46,965 nucleotides of DNA, taken from positions 1 through 46,965 of the forward strand of contig CAIQIQ010000170.1 of NCBI GenBank assembly GCA_903871935.1, in the 5' to 3' direction. Positions within the stretch are counted from its first letter, which is position 1, and every line of letters starts with the position of its first letter. The notes under the pieces are model-generated. The model was not told where the DNA came from. It did no database searches and saw nothing but the letters and a program-made list of their open reading frames with translations. A program made the translations under genes and the position numbers. Shown one piece after another: positions 32,075-42,169 of this stretch. Source of the DNA: an uncultured Phycisphaerales bacterium (lineage in GTDB: Bacteria; Planctomycetota; Phycisphaerae; Tepidisphaerales; Tepidisphaeraceae).

Positions 32075-33364
32075 ATGATGTTCTACGAAATCGGTTCTGT
32101 CGGTCACGAGTTAAGTGCTGGCGACCTGAAAAAAGGGTTGTTTGCGGCGTTGGACAAAATGGGACGCCGGAACAAGGTTCTGGCCATACCTCCTGATTAC
32201 ACCCGGTTCCCCAGCCGGGCCGGAGAACTGACCGAGTTCACCTGGCAGTACTTTGGCCCGCGCCTGACTGATGTGCTTCCGGCACTGGGAACCCATACCC
32301 CCATGTCCGCGCATCAAATTGCGCACATGTTTGGATCCATGCCCGCTTCGCTGATCCGCGAACATGATTGGCGGAACGATGTCGTGACTCTGGGAGAAGT
32401 CCCCGCCGCGTTTGTCAAAGATGTTTCCGGCGGCGCGGTTGATTTTCCATGGCCGGCCCAGGTCAACAAACTGCTGGTCAACGGGAAATACGACCTGATT
32501 CTTTCCATCGGCCAGGTCGTTCCCCACGAAGTGGTGGGAATGGCCAACTACAACAAGAATATCTTTGTTGGCACTGGCGGCGTGGAAGGGATCAACAAGA
32601 GCCATTTCATCGGCGCTGTCTATGGCATGGAAAAGATGATGGGACGGGCCGATACCCCCGTCCGCAGGATCTTTAACTATGCTTCTGAGCATTTCTCCAA
32701 ACACCTGCCCATTGTCTACGTGCAGACCGTGGTAGGGCTGGACAAGACCGATGGCAAGATCAAGACCCGCGGCCTGTTTGTTGGCGACGATTTTGAGGTC
32801 TTCGACAAGGCCGCCAAGCTGGCCCTGCTCGTGAACTTCGACATGCTCGAAAAGCCGCTGAAGAAAGTCGTGGTCTATCTCGATCCCGCCGAGTTCAAGA
32901 GTACCTGGCTGGGGAATAAATCCGTTTACCGAACCCGCATGGCCATTGCTGATGCCGGTGAACTGATCGTCCTGGCGCCGGGCCTAAAGGAGTTTGGCGA
33001 GGATAAGGAGATCGACCGCCTCATCAGGAAATATGGCTATTTCGGGACCCCGGCAACTCTAAAGGCGTGCAAAGAAAACCAGGAACTGCGCGACAACTTG
33101 AGCGCGGCGGCTCATCTCATCCATGGCTCCTCGGAAGGCCGTTTCACCATCACGTATTGTCCCGGTGGCGGTGCGGCGAATCTGACGAAACAGGAGATTG
33201 AAGCGGTTGGTTTCAAGTATGCCAATCTGGAAAACATGACCCGGATATACAACCCAAAGGTGCTGAAGAACGGTTTCAACACCATGCCCAGCGGAGAAGA
33301 GATCTATTACATCTCCAATCCCGCCCTGGGTTTGTGGGCCTTTAAGGACCGATTCAACTATTGA
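32075..33364 (+). CDS. LarA-superfamily nickel-pincer epimerase, probable D-mannonate/D-gluconate 2-epimerase
   Basis: 429 residues. LarA enzymes use a nickel-pincer nucleotide to move hydride at the alpha carbon of hydroxyacids. All key positions are here at LarA spacing: DYTR (Asp41, Arg44), GTHTP (His74), then His151, Lys161 (plus 10) and His177 (plus 16), matching His108, His174, Lys184 and His200 of lactate racemase. The local sequence around Lys161 (MANYNKNIF) differs from the classical SGGxK. Characterised members of the superfamily include a gluconate 2-epimerase, and the neighbouring KDG-kinase-like and fructuronate-reductase-like genes fit that substrate. The cofactor genes larB, larC and larE are not in the window. 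Two adjacent ATGs (32075, 32078) are possible starts. Confidence 0.78.
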   Translation: MMFYEIGSVGHELSAGDLKKGLFAALDKMGRRNKVLAIPPDYTRFPSRAGELTEFTWQYFGPRLTDVLPALGTHTPMSAHQIAHMFGSMPASLIREHDWRNDVVTLGEVPAAFVKDVSGGAVDFPWPAQVNKLLVNGKYDLILSIGQVVPHEVVGMANYNKNIFVGTGGVEGINKSHFIGAVYGMEKMMGRADTPVRRIFNYASEHFSKHLPIVYVQTVVGLDKTDGKIKTRGLFVGDDFEVFDKAAKLALLVNFDMLEKPLKKVVVYLDPAEFKSTWLGNKSVYRTRMAIADAGELIVLAPGLKEFGEDKEIDRLIRKYGYFGTPATLKACKENQELRDNLSAAAHLIHGSSEGRFTITYCPGGGAANLTKQEIEAVGFKYANLENMTRIYNPKVLKNGFNTMPSGEEIYYISNPALGLWAFKDRFNY

Positions 33365-33428
33365 GCTTAGCACGTCGGCCCTCGGGCCTGCGTTGCACTC
33401 TTATACGAACAACCACACAGGGATTACC

Positions 33429-35108
33429 ATGCCAGTTGCCAGTTCCACACGCGCGCGTCAAGAGATCGAGTCGGACTTCAAGCCCCTGCGCGGTAAGGAT
33501 CCGACGAAGGCGCGGTTCCTCGCGCTGGGCAATGGGCGCGTGCTGCTTGCGCTGTTCTCGAAAGTTTTCGGCATGGGTCCCGTCGTGATGGCGCAGACTT
33601 TCGGGGCCAATGTCTCGGAACTGATGAAGACCACAAGTGGCGACTACGATGTCGTCCACATGTCTGGCGATCGCAAGCGCAAAAACGTCGCCACCGTTAT
33701 GTCGGTAGCCGCGACCGGAACGATCCATGATGAAGAGGGCTTGCAGCAGCTTCTAAAGCTCATCGACAAGATGAATCCGCCGGATGACTATCTGATCATG
33801 CCCTATGGCGTGACCGACGGTGTGCTGGTGCAGGGCGCGAATCTTTCCAGCGCTGATCTGGCGAACCCGGCGCCTGGCTCCAGGCTCGAAGATGACAAAG
33901 GCAAATACATCCGCGATCTCTACCGGATCGTGGAGAAGCTTCTGCAAACCAAGCCCAAGCTCAAGATATCCATCATCAACACGGATAATAAGGATGGCAA
34001 CGGCACGCTGATCACGGACATGCTGCTGAAGATTGCCTCCATCCGCAATCCGGCGATGACCGACCAGATCAAGGCTCGCGTCAGGGCCCACGAAACGATG
34101 GTGGATCTGATCGCCAATCCGTACAAGGACGATGCGGGCAAAATGAATCTGGCGGTTCCGGAAGTCGAGGAGAATCTGCCCAAGGAACACGTCGTCCTGG
34201 AAGATTCCGAAGGCTTTATTCCGGCCAAGGTGGCCGCCGAGCTCGAAGCCAATGGCTTCATCATCGCCCGTGAGAAGGACTCGGTCATCAAGAAGTACCA
34301 CCCCAAGAAGCTGCGCATCATGAATGCCAACCACACGGCGTTCGTAGCTGCCGCAGCGCTATCGGGGCATATCAATACGGGAAGCGCCGTCCAGGATCCG
34401 GCCATCGACCGGTATCTCCGGCAGCTCTATGTGAAAGACTTTACTGTCATTGCCGACGAACTGCACATCGACCGCCAGAGCCTCGACCAGGCCTTTGGCG
34501 AATGGATGCGCAGGATCAACCGCGTTCACAGCACATTCTGGATTGCGATGAACTTCCCTTCCAAGGCGGTGATCCGCTTTGTACCGACCATCCGGGCCCT
34601 TGTCGCGCGCGGCCGCACGCCATCCAAGGAAATGGCCTACGCGATTGCGTCCAACCTTCGCTATCTCACATGCACGCGCAAGTCGGCGGACCCGCTCAAG
34701 CCCGGCGTCTATATCGGCTTCCTCGACAAAGGCGTTTGCGTGCCCCAAGTCGATTACGAACGGATTGGTACGAACCCTGCGAATCAGCAAGGCGTGTTCA
34801 TGACGGCGGAAGGCAACGAGTACGAATTCCGCTTCCCGAATGACCCGGCCATCATCGACAAGCTCGGCACGCTGATCGGTACCTCCCAGAAAGACGTTGA
34901 ACAAGGCATCCGCGATGTCCTTGGCAGAATCGGCGCCACCAACAAAGAGAAGAACAACGGCCCGATCGTGACAATGCCAGAGCTCGAGCCCTTCATCCAG
35001 AACATTGTCGATATGTACTATCAGATGGTGCGGTCCCAGGACCGCCGCACCGCGATGCAGGTGCTACAGAACTCCGTCCTGGCCGGCTGTCCGTGCTGTG
35101 GAAACTAA
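33429..35108 (+). CDS. Long-chain polyol/uronate dehydrogenase (mannitol dehydrogenase fold), probable fructuronate/tagaturonate reductase
   Basis: 559 residues; NAD(P)-dependent, cytoplasmic. The active site KLRIMNANH gives Lys294, Asn299 and His302, with the same spacing as the Lys, Asn and His of mannitol 2-dehydrogenase; NTDNKDGNG around 184-192 gives the further Asn of the family. N-terminal LALGNGRVLLALFSK is the nucleotide-binding start. It is longer than MtlD (about 380) and UxuB (about 490); the extra length includes a CPCC end (GCPCCGN). The start at 33429 follows AGGGA; upstream Met codons belong to an extension. It is third in the operon, so reduction of fructuronate to mannonate is the best guess; mannitol or another polyol cannot be excluded. 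Confidence 0.78.
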   Translation: MPVASSTRARQEIESDFKPLRGKDPTKARFLALGNGRVLLALFSKVFGMGPVVMAQTFGANVSELMKTTSGDYDVVHMSGDRKRKNVATVMSVAATGTIHDEEGLQQLLKLIDKMNPPDDYLIMPYGVTDGVLVQGANLSSADLANPAPGSRLEDDKGKYIRDLYRIVEKLLQTKPKLKISIINTDNKDGNGTLITDMLLKIASIRNPAMTDQIKARVRAHETMVDLIANPYKDDAGKMNLAVPEVEENLPKEHVVLEDSEGFIPAKVAAELEANGFIIAREKDSVIKKYHPKKLRIMNANHTAFVAAAALSGHINTGSAVQDPAIDRYLRQLYVKDFTVIADELHIDRQSLDQAFGEWMRRINRVHSTFWIAMNFPSKAVIRFVPTIRALVARGRTPSKEMAYAIASNLRYLTCTRKSADPLKPGVYIGFLDKGVCVPQVDYERIGTNPANQQGVFMTAEGNEYEFRFPNDPAIIDKLGTLIGTSQKDVEQGIRDVLGRIGATNKEKNNGPIVTMPELEPFIQNIVDMYYQMVRSQDRRTAMQVLQNSVLAGCPCCGN

Positions 35109-35156
35109 ACGCCCCGGATGTCGGTATCATCGATGATGAGTCGACATCCAGGGCGT
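35109..35156. terminator. Inverted repeat between the operon and the AsmA-like gene
   Basis: ACGCCCCGGATGTCG (35109-35123) pairs with CGACATCCAGGGCGT (35142-35156), 15 bp with one mismatch; the loop holds a second palindrome, ATCATCGATGAT. It begins one base after the operon stop. No U tract, so it may be a bidirectional stall structure between the two convergent genes. Confidence 0.75.
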
Positions 35157-35187
35157 CCACGTGGCACCCGCGCGGGTCAGCCACGGC

Positions 35188-38100
35188 TCACTTTTTCTTC
35201 TTGCCGAAGAGATCGATCAGGCCTTTAACCTCATCCGCTGCATTGGGCTTCTGTGCCGCAGGCTGCGATGTTGCCTGCGCGGGTTGCCCGGGTTGCGCGG
35301 GCGCGGGCTGACCTGCCTGCGCCGGCTGCGCGGGTTGAGCCGGAGCCGCCTTGGGTTGACCTATAAGCCCGCCCGGTCCTGAACTCGCCCCACCAAGCAG
35401 CCGCTTCTGCAACTGTTGCTGGGCAATCGGCGCAATAAGCGACTTGATGTCGGTGTTCAGTTTCAACGCATTCGCCGGACCGGCGAACCTCACATCAATG
35501 GTCGGCGGCAGATCGTCGGCCGCCAGTTTCAACCCACCAACCTTGCTCAACAGCGGTGCGGCCAGGGTGTTTGGCAGCGCGAGCTTAAGGTAATTGTAGT
35601 AGTTATCCGCCAGCCGCATGTCCCCCTCCACCGGCAATCTCAGTGTCTGGTTGATCGGCAGCGTCACCTTCTGCTGACATCGTCCCTGTTGCAGACCGAC
35701 CGTGGCCTGCAGATCGCCGGCGACCTGCGTAGATCCACCGCTCCCGCCGCCACTAACCAGGTTCAGCAGAGTATCCAATCCACTGCCCGACAGACCCAAG
35801 CCATTGATATTGATGGCAAACTGGGCCACGCCATCATTCACCGGCTGGGTTGAGAACATCAACTGCCCCAGCGGCAGCTTGTCGCAACGCTGGCAAATGA
35901 CATCCACCGAGCCTGTGGCGGCCCCAGTGACCGAAGCGAATATGGGCGACATGTACGCTCCCAACGATGAGGCCATCACCGGGTTCAACTGCAGCTTGCT
36001 GGCGATCGTCGAATTGCTGTCGATGTTCACGCGTGGCTCAGCGCTTTTCAGGTCAATGCTCGCCTTGGACAGATCAATTGTGCCCTGGTTGCATGCCAGC
36101 GGCGTCGCCGCCTTATCCGCATACACAAACTTCACCACGCCATCTTTGAGCGTGAACGGAATGACTCCCGAGAGCGTGACACCATACTTCTTCCAGTCCA
36201 CGCTCTCGATCGGCAGATCTCCCCCGCCCGTTACCAGCTTGATCGCCTCGCCATACGGCCGATTGGTCGGGAAGCTACCGCCAAAGGTGATATGACTGGT
36301 CTTCCGGCCGGTCACCACCAATTGCCCAATCGACGTCTGCTTCTCCGGAGGCATCATCGCATAGATGATCGGCCAGATCTTGCCCAGATCCGGCGTCAGA
36401 TCGACGACGCCGTTCTCCAGTTTATTCTCCGCCCCGTACTGCGACACCTTTACCGACGCCTTCAGATCGAGCAGCCCGCTGGCCGACGTGATCTGCGTAT
36501 TATCCACCGCCAGCACCTTCGCATTGGGGTCCACGCTCACGTGCCCGACCATCGCCAGCTTGGGCTCTTCGACAACGGTCTTGGCTCCCTGGCTCACCTT
36601 CAGCGACTCAATCTGCCCGTCAAAGTCCGCAACCACCGCCTTCTGTACCAGCGCGATCTTCGGCTTGAAAGTCAGCATTCCCGTCATCGCATACGCGTCC
36701 GGCGAGCTCTTCCCTGCTAGCGCCATCACCTTGGCGATGTCCGCCTTCAGCAGCAGTTCCCCGCCGATCTGCACGCCAGCCGGAACTTCCTTGCCGGCAA
36801 ACGCTGCCATCAGCGCAGGCACATCGCTTATTACCAGCGGCTGGACCAGCGATACATCCGCAAAATCCGTCTTGCCATCGAGCTGGTCCACTCGGACCAT
36901 CTTGAGCCCCTGCGGCTTGCCGGGCTCCACCTCCATTGCCAGTTGCGCCTTGGTCGCAAGGTTAACAAGCTTGCCCTTTACATCGAGCGCTGTGCCAATC
37001 TGCGAGTTATCCCCTGAGACATCGGCCGTGGCATTAAGCCCGACGCGATCGCGATAGGCAGTTGTGCCAACAACATAGTCGAAATCGACCGAAGATTCGG
37101 TAACGGCAGTCTTCAGATGGCCATCGGGTGCAATCTCCACGGCGACATTGCCGATGAACATTCCGCTCTTGAGCCCCTCAGGCGACGCTCCTTGTGTGGG
37201 TGCCGGTGTCCCGGAGAATTGCTGCCCAACCGTCTGCAGCGCCCCCAGATCCGCACTCACCGCCAGCCTGATTGCGCCGCTCACGCCGCGCTTGCCCGAC
37301 ATCGTCAGATCTGCCGTAGATCCCTCCGGAAGCGACATCTGCGCTAGCGGCTTCTCCTTGCCGGCCGTCACACTCAGGCTGGTCAGATGCAGTTTCTTTT
37401 CTGCCGTCTGGAAACTGCCCGACATGATGATCGTTGCCGCCTGATCCAGCAGAACCTTCGCCGCCTGGCCCGGCGCACCTTCGAGCAACCGGCCGCTGGC
37501 CTCAATCCGCGCTGGCTCACTGATGGTAAGTGTATTGTCGCGGAACAGCGTACGCACCGAGATCAGCACATTGGCATCTTCAAGCCGTCGCGGCAGTGGC
37601 GCCACATTCGCTGCTGCTGTCTGGGTTGCTGCTGCCTTGGCACCTGCGGCAGCCGGGGCCGCCGGCAGATTCACTCCCACACCCGCCAACTGCACGCGCA
37701 CCGTCGATTCCAGCACATTCGCTTCAGGCTGGCGATTGACCACATTCAGGGTCAGCTTCCCGCCGCGAATCATCGAAAGATCCACAATCGAGCCCAGATC
37801 ATCGCGCAGCTTCACCAGGTCGCACTCACCCTGGGCATTGGTCGCATAAATCGTCGAGCCCTTCGCATTGAGCGTCAGGAACGAGCTGGTGATGTTCACC
37901 ATCAGATCACGAATATCGCCCGCTCCGGCCTTGGCATTGGGAATCGTCGCGCCCGCATCCACCATCAGCGGCTGCAGCGGACCGATCTTCTTGCCGTTCT
38001 GCACGGCCGCCAGGTCGCGCAGTGCAATCGGCGCCTGCACGCGCAGCCCACCCTTGCCCAGCGTTGCATTAACCTGCACATCAAGCTTGCCGGATGACAC

Positions 38101-39567
38101 CTCCACGCCTTGCTGCAACTTCACTGCGTTCCGCAGGCTGTTCAGCACCACGGCCAGATCCGGCACTTCCACGGCCACCTTCACGGCACCATCTTGCGTA
38201 ACCTCCTGCCCATTGCCAAACTGCTTCAGGCTGGCTACCGGCAGATCTCCGCTAACATTCACCTTCGCCTGATCCAACACCACGCCAATCTGGTTGATAG
38301 CCACTCGCATGGCATCGCCCTGGCCATTCAATGCCACATCAATCGGAATTCGAAGTTGTTTGCTTACGATCTGGTCTTTGCCCAACATCGCCATCACGTT
38401 GGTCGCCGAAAACTCGCCCTTTACCGCACCTTCCATCGGCCGCGGCATCGTCGCATCAATCTGTCCTGAGAGTATCCCCTTCGCCCCCAGTCGCGCACCC
38501 TGCGGCCCCGCAAGCCCCGCCACCTGCCCGATATCCAACCCACTCACCTTCACTTGTGCCTGTCCCGTTAGCTGCGATACATCCACCGCGCCCGCCTTCA
38601 ACCCGTTCACCGTCGCACTGACGCCGATGGTCGCCGGAGCCGCCGCACCGCTCTGCGTCAGCGCCAGATTCACATCACACTTCGCCGGCCCGCCGCCCGG
38701 AGCCACGCTCGCATCAATCTGTCCCGACAGCATTCCCTTCACCCCCAGTTCCGCGCCCTGCACGCTGGCAATCTCCGCCATCTGATCAAGATCCAGCCCG
38801 CTAATCTTCACCTGCGCCTGCCCGGTGAGCTGCGCATAATCCACCGTTCCCGCTTTCAGCCCATTCACCGTTGCACTGACCGTAATTGTGGCCGGAGCAG
38901 CAGCGCCCGGCTGTGCTACCACCAGGTTCACGTCACACTTGGCCGGCCCGCCACCCGGCGGCAGAACCACCTGCAAGGTGCTGCTCTTATCGAGCGCAAT
39001 CGTCGCGCCCTTGCCACCTTTGCCCTGGAACGTCACGCGCCCGCCGATGTGCTCGATCTTCACTGATGCACTGGCGTCGGGCATATCGAATGTCGTCTTG
39101 CCCGGCTGACTCGGTGGTGGCGCGATGGCAACCGGCCCCGCCGCGGCCTTGGCATCCTCGGCCGCCGGCACGAGCGCATCAACGGTCACGTCCGGGATAA
39201 CGATCTCCCCGGCGTGCAGATTCATCTGAACCAACTGCATCAACGTCACCGGCGTGGTCACACCACTGACCTCTACCAGCTTGCGCCCCTTCTCGTCGGT
39301 ATACGAAATCCCGTGCACGCTCGCCCCCGAGAACCATCCCAGCGACCAGTCCTCCACCGCCAGCTTCCCTGGCATGCTGGCGTTAATCTTCGTCAGCGCA
39401 TAGCTGCGTGCCGGTGATGTACTTGCGATTGTCGGAAGCAATAGAACCAGCAGCACCAGCAATATCAGCAGCGCCACCGGGATCTTCCACCACAACCCGC
39501 GCCGCTTTCGCGCTGCTGGCTTGCCCGAAGTCGAACCTGAATCCGCCGCTCTATTTTGGTCGCTCAT
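35188..39567 (-). CDS. Large AsmA-like envelope protein (1459 residues)
   Basis: One N-terminal membrane anchor (KIPVALLILLVLLVLLLP, about 28-46) with a basic cytoplasmic start (RKRRG), then a very long periplasmic part. The opening VEDWSLGWFSGASVHGISYTDEKGR is the AsmA/DUF748 pattern. The body is a run of beta-rich repeats with AsmA-like spacing, ending in a Pro/Gln/Ala-rich linker (QPAQPAQAGQPAPAQPG) and a short LIDLFGKKKK tail. Proteins of this superfamily (AsmA, TamB, YhdP) are thought to carry lipids between membranes along a hydrophobic groove. Residues 205-376 contain a tandem duplication of 86 residues. No TamA partner or LPS gene is adjacent. Convergent with the operon. Confidence 0.8.
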   Translation of the reverse strand: MSDQNRAADSGSTSGKPAARKRRGLWWKIPVALLILLVLLVLLLPTIASTSPARSYALTKINASMPGKLAVEDWSLGWFSGASVHGISYTDEKGRKLVEVSGVTTPVTLMQLVQMNLHAGEIVIPDVTVDALVPAAEDAKAAAGPVAIAPPPSQPGKTTFDMPDASASVKIEHIGGRVTFQGKGGKGATIALDKSSTLQVVLPPGGGPAKCDVNLVVAQPGAAAPATITVSATVNGLKAGTVDYAQLTGQAQVKISGLDLDQMAEIASVQGAELGVKGMLSGQIDASVAPGGGPAKCDVNLALTQSGAAAPATIGVSATVNGLKAGAVDVSQLTGQAQVKVSGLDIGQVAGLAGPQGARLGAKGILSGQIDATMPRPMEGAVKGEFSATNVMAMLGKDQIVSKQLRIPIDVALNGQGDAMRVAINQIGVVLDQAKVNVSGDLPVASLKQFGNGQEVTQDGAVKVAVEVPDLAVVLNSLRNAVKLQQGVEVSSGKLDVQVNATLGKGGLRVQAPIALRDLAAVQNGKKIGPLQPLMVDAGATIPNAKAGAGDIRDLMVNITSSFLTLNAKGSTIYATNAQGECDLVKLRDDLGSIVDLSMIRGGKLTLNVVNRQPEANVLESTVRVQLAGVGVNLPAAPAAAGAKAAATQTAAANVAPLPRRLEDANVLISVRTLFRDNTLTISEPARIEASGRLLEGAPGQAAKVLLDQAATIIMSGSFQTAEKKLHLTSLSVTAGKEKPLAQMSLPEGSTADLTMSGKRGVSGAIRLAVSADLGALQTVGQQFSGTPAPTQGASPEGLKSGMFIGNVAVEIAPDGHLKTAVTESSVDFDYVVGTTAYRDRVGLNATADVSGDNSQIGTALDVKGKLVNLATKAQLAMEVEPGKPQGLKMVRVDQLDGKTDFADVSLVQPLVISDVPALMAAFAGKEVPAGVQIGGELLLKADIAKVMALAGKSSPDAYAMTGMLTFKPKIALVQKAVVADFDGQIESLKVSQGAKTVVEEPKLAMVGHVSVDPNAKVLAVDNTQITSASGLLDLKASVKVSQYGAENKLENGVVDLTPDLGKIWPIIYAMMPPEKQTSIGQLVVTGRKTSHITFGGSFPTNRPYGEAIKLVTGGGDLPIESVDWKKYGVTLSGVIPFTLKDGVVKFVYADKAATPLACNQGTIDLSKASIDLKSAEPRVNIDSNSTIASKLQLNPVMASSLGAYMSPIFASVTGAATGSVDVICQRCDKLPLGQLMFSTQPVNDGVAQFAININGLGLSGSGLDTLLNLVSGGGSGGSTQVAGDLQATVGLQQGRCQQKVTLPINQTLRLPVEGDMRLADNYYNYLKLALPNTLAAPLLSKVGGLKLAADDLPPTIDVRFAGPANALKLNTDIKSLIAPIAQQQLQKRLLGGASSGPGGLIGQPKAAPAQPAQPAQAGQPAPAQPGQPAQATSQPAAQKPNAADEVKGLIDLFGKKKK
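38440..38955 (-). repeat. Tandem 258-bp duplication inside the AsmA-like gene
   Basis: Two in-frame copies of 86 codons (residues 205-290 and 291-376) share GGGPAKCDVNL, SATVNGLKAG, QLTGQAQVK and LSGQID. Cys211 and Cys297 are equivalent. Sequence identity between copies is high at the protein level, so the duplication is fairly recent. Confidence 0.9.
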
Positions 39568-39700
39568 GTTTCCTCTTCCTTAGGAAGGATACTATACCGC
39601 ACATTGTACTCCGATACTGCTGGCGATATTTCCCACGCCTTTTCGCGCGGGGCAAGCCAATGCTCGTTGCCACCTCATCCACAGACCCTATAGTGTCGCT

Positions 39701-40492
<792 letters not shown>

Positions 40493-40616
40493 GCGCGAGA
40501 CCTCTCCAGTTCTGAATCTCCAATCTGCTCTTCCCTCTTCCTCCCCTCCTTCCCCGCGAGCCGCCACCTGGCCCTAAAGCTCGCCTATCATTAGCCGTCG
40601 CGATCAGGGGTGTGTA

Positions 40617-41320
40617 ATGAAAGATGGCATCAAAGCGTGGACAGGCGTCATACTGATCTTTCTAGTGGCCGCAGGTGCCTTCTGGTTTGCCAACAAGCCG
40701 ATCAGAGAGCTTGACGAGCTTGAGAACCAAAGCCTCGCGTCAACATATGAGCGCCCCATTCCCAGGAACGCTCATACCGATCCTCAGTACGTCATGAACT
40801 TCTATCATGCCCTGGAGCGTGGGAACGCCAAGGCGGTTGAGCAGGCTATCGCTGACCACCCCGATCTGCCCATGCGGCGGTTTGGCAATGAGACTGCACT
40901 TCATGTCGCCGCAAGGTGCAATCAGCCGCAGCTCATCGATCTGCTCCTGGAGCACAACCCCGACCTTGACGCCCGAGGCCAGTGGGGTGGCACAGCGTTA
41001 CACTGGGCGTGCTGGTTTGGGAGCAAGGCGGGGCCGCCGAGCGCTTGATCGCCAACGGCTTCGATATCGAGGACAAGCATGATCTCTTCGGCTCTTCGCC
41101 CCTGCTCTGGGCGGCCCATGGGTCAGGTAACATCACCAACCCCAAAGGCGACTACGCCGGCACGGTCATGCTGCTGCTTTCCAAGGGAGCGGCCGCCGAT
41201 ACACACAACGCCGCTGGAGTGCCGGCCGTGGTGATGGCTTCATCAAAGATTGCTGAGATCCTGCGCGCCAACGGAGCCAAGCTCCCGACCACCAGACCAT
41301 CCGCGGCCCTGACGACCTAA
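40617..41320 (+). pseudogene. Ankyrin-repeat membrane protein broken by a one-base deletion
   Basis: The first part (40617-41048) has a signal/anchor (GVILIFLVAAGAFWFAN) and ankyrin repeats (ETALHVAARCNQPQLIDLLLEHNPDLDARG, GGTALHWACWFG) and then stops early. The second part (40982-41320, the -1 frame) continues the repeats (AAERLIANGFDIEDKHDLFGSSPLLWAAHG, VMLLLSKGAAAD). Adding one G to the four-G run at 41030-41033 joins them into a 234-residue protein (ACWFGSKAGAAERLIANG), so I read this as one gene with a lost base. No slippery heptamer fits, so programmed frameshifting is unlikely. An assembly error in the homopolymer is possible. Start at 40617; function: periplasmic protein interaction, unknown. 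Confidence 0.75.
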
Positions 41321-41365
41321 CTGCCCAAGCGTTGCCCTCGGTCGAGCCGCAGTTATGATGCCACT

Positions 41366-42166
41366 ATGCGATACGCCTTCATGACTTTCTCCGTTCCCCA
41401 AGCCACCCTGGAGCAGGCATTGGCCCTCGCCAAGAAGTACGGCTACGACGGAATCGAACCGCGTGCCGAGGCCAAGCACAGCCACGGGGTTGAGCTCTCC
41501 GCCTCCAAAGCGCAGCGCGCTGCGATCGGGAAGCAAGCCCAGGATGCGGGAATCGCCCTCGCGTGCGTAGCCACATCATGCACCTACGCCGACCCCGCGA
41601 CCGCGGCCAGCAACACCCGCCTCACCCACGAGTACATCGACCTCGCCGCCGACGTGGGGGCGCCCTCCATCCGCGTCTTCGGCGGGAAGCTCGGCGGCGG
41701 GTGGACCCGCGAGCAGGCCATCGTCGAGGTTGCCAAGTCCCTGGCTTCGGTGGCCGACCATGCCGCGCAGCGCGGCGTCACCGTGTGCATGGAGACCCAC
41801 GACGACTGGTGCGACCCCATACACGTGGCCGAGGTGATGCGAAGAGTGGCCAAACCTTCCATCGCAGTGACCTGGGACATCATGCACCCCGTGCGCGCCG
41901 CCGGGTATGCAATGGCCGCGGCGTACGAGCCCATCAAGCCCTGGATCCGGCACGTGCACTTCCACGATGGCACCATGGAGTTGAAGAAGTCCGTGTTCAA
42001 GCCCATCGGCACCGGTGCGATCGACCACGCCGCGGCCGTGGCGCTCCTCGCGGGGTCCGGCTACGCCGGCTTTCTCAGCGGCGAATGGATCAACTGGGAA
42101 ATACCGCCGGAGCAGCACCTTCCCGACGAGATCGCGAAGATGAAAGCGTTCGAGAAGAAGCGATAG
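41366..42166 (+). CDS. Sugar phosphate isomerase/epimerase family protein (AP-endonuclease-2-like TIM barrel)
   Basis: 266 residues. A TIM-barrel metal enzyme. The metal ligands are visible: Glu in VCMETHDD, Asp in VTWDIMHP, His in HVHFHDG, and Glu in LSGEWINWE. The start MRYAFMTFSVPQATLEQALALAKKYGYDGIEPR is the family's usual one. Members convert keto sugars (for example inosose, hydroxypyruvate, tagatose); which one applies here is not readable. It stops three bases before the convergent end of the DUF6785 gene. Confidence 0.87.
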   Translation: MRYAFMTFSVPQATLEQALALAKKYGYDGIEPRAEAKHSHGVELSASKAQRAAIGKQAQDAGIALACVATSCTYADPATAASNTRLTHEYIDLAADVGAPSIRVFGGKLGGGWTREQAIVEVAKSLASVADHAAQRGVTVCMETHDDWCDPIHVAEVMRRVAKPSIAVTWDIMHPVRAAGYAMAAAYEPIKPWIRHVHFHDGTMELKKSVFKPIGTGAIDHAAAVALLAGSGYAGFLSGEWINWEIPPEQHLPDEIAKMKAFEKKR

Positions 42167-42169
42167 CGT

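Noticed and set aside
32075..33364. Annotation as lactate racemase (larA)
   Set aside because: Superfamily residues are kept, but the lysine loop differs and the neighbours are uronate/sugar-acid genes; lactate is not supported.
40982..41048. Programmed -1 frameshift in the ankyrin gene
   Set aside because: No X-XXY-YYZ slippery heptamer in the zero frame and no clear downstream pseudoknot; a single lost G explains it more simply.
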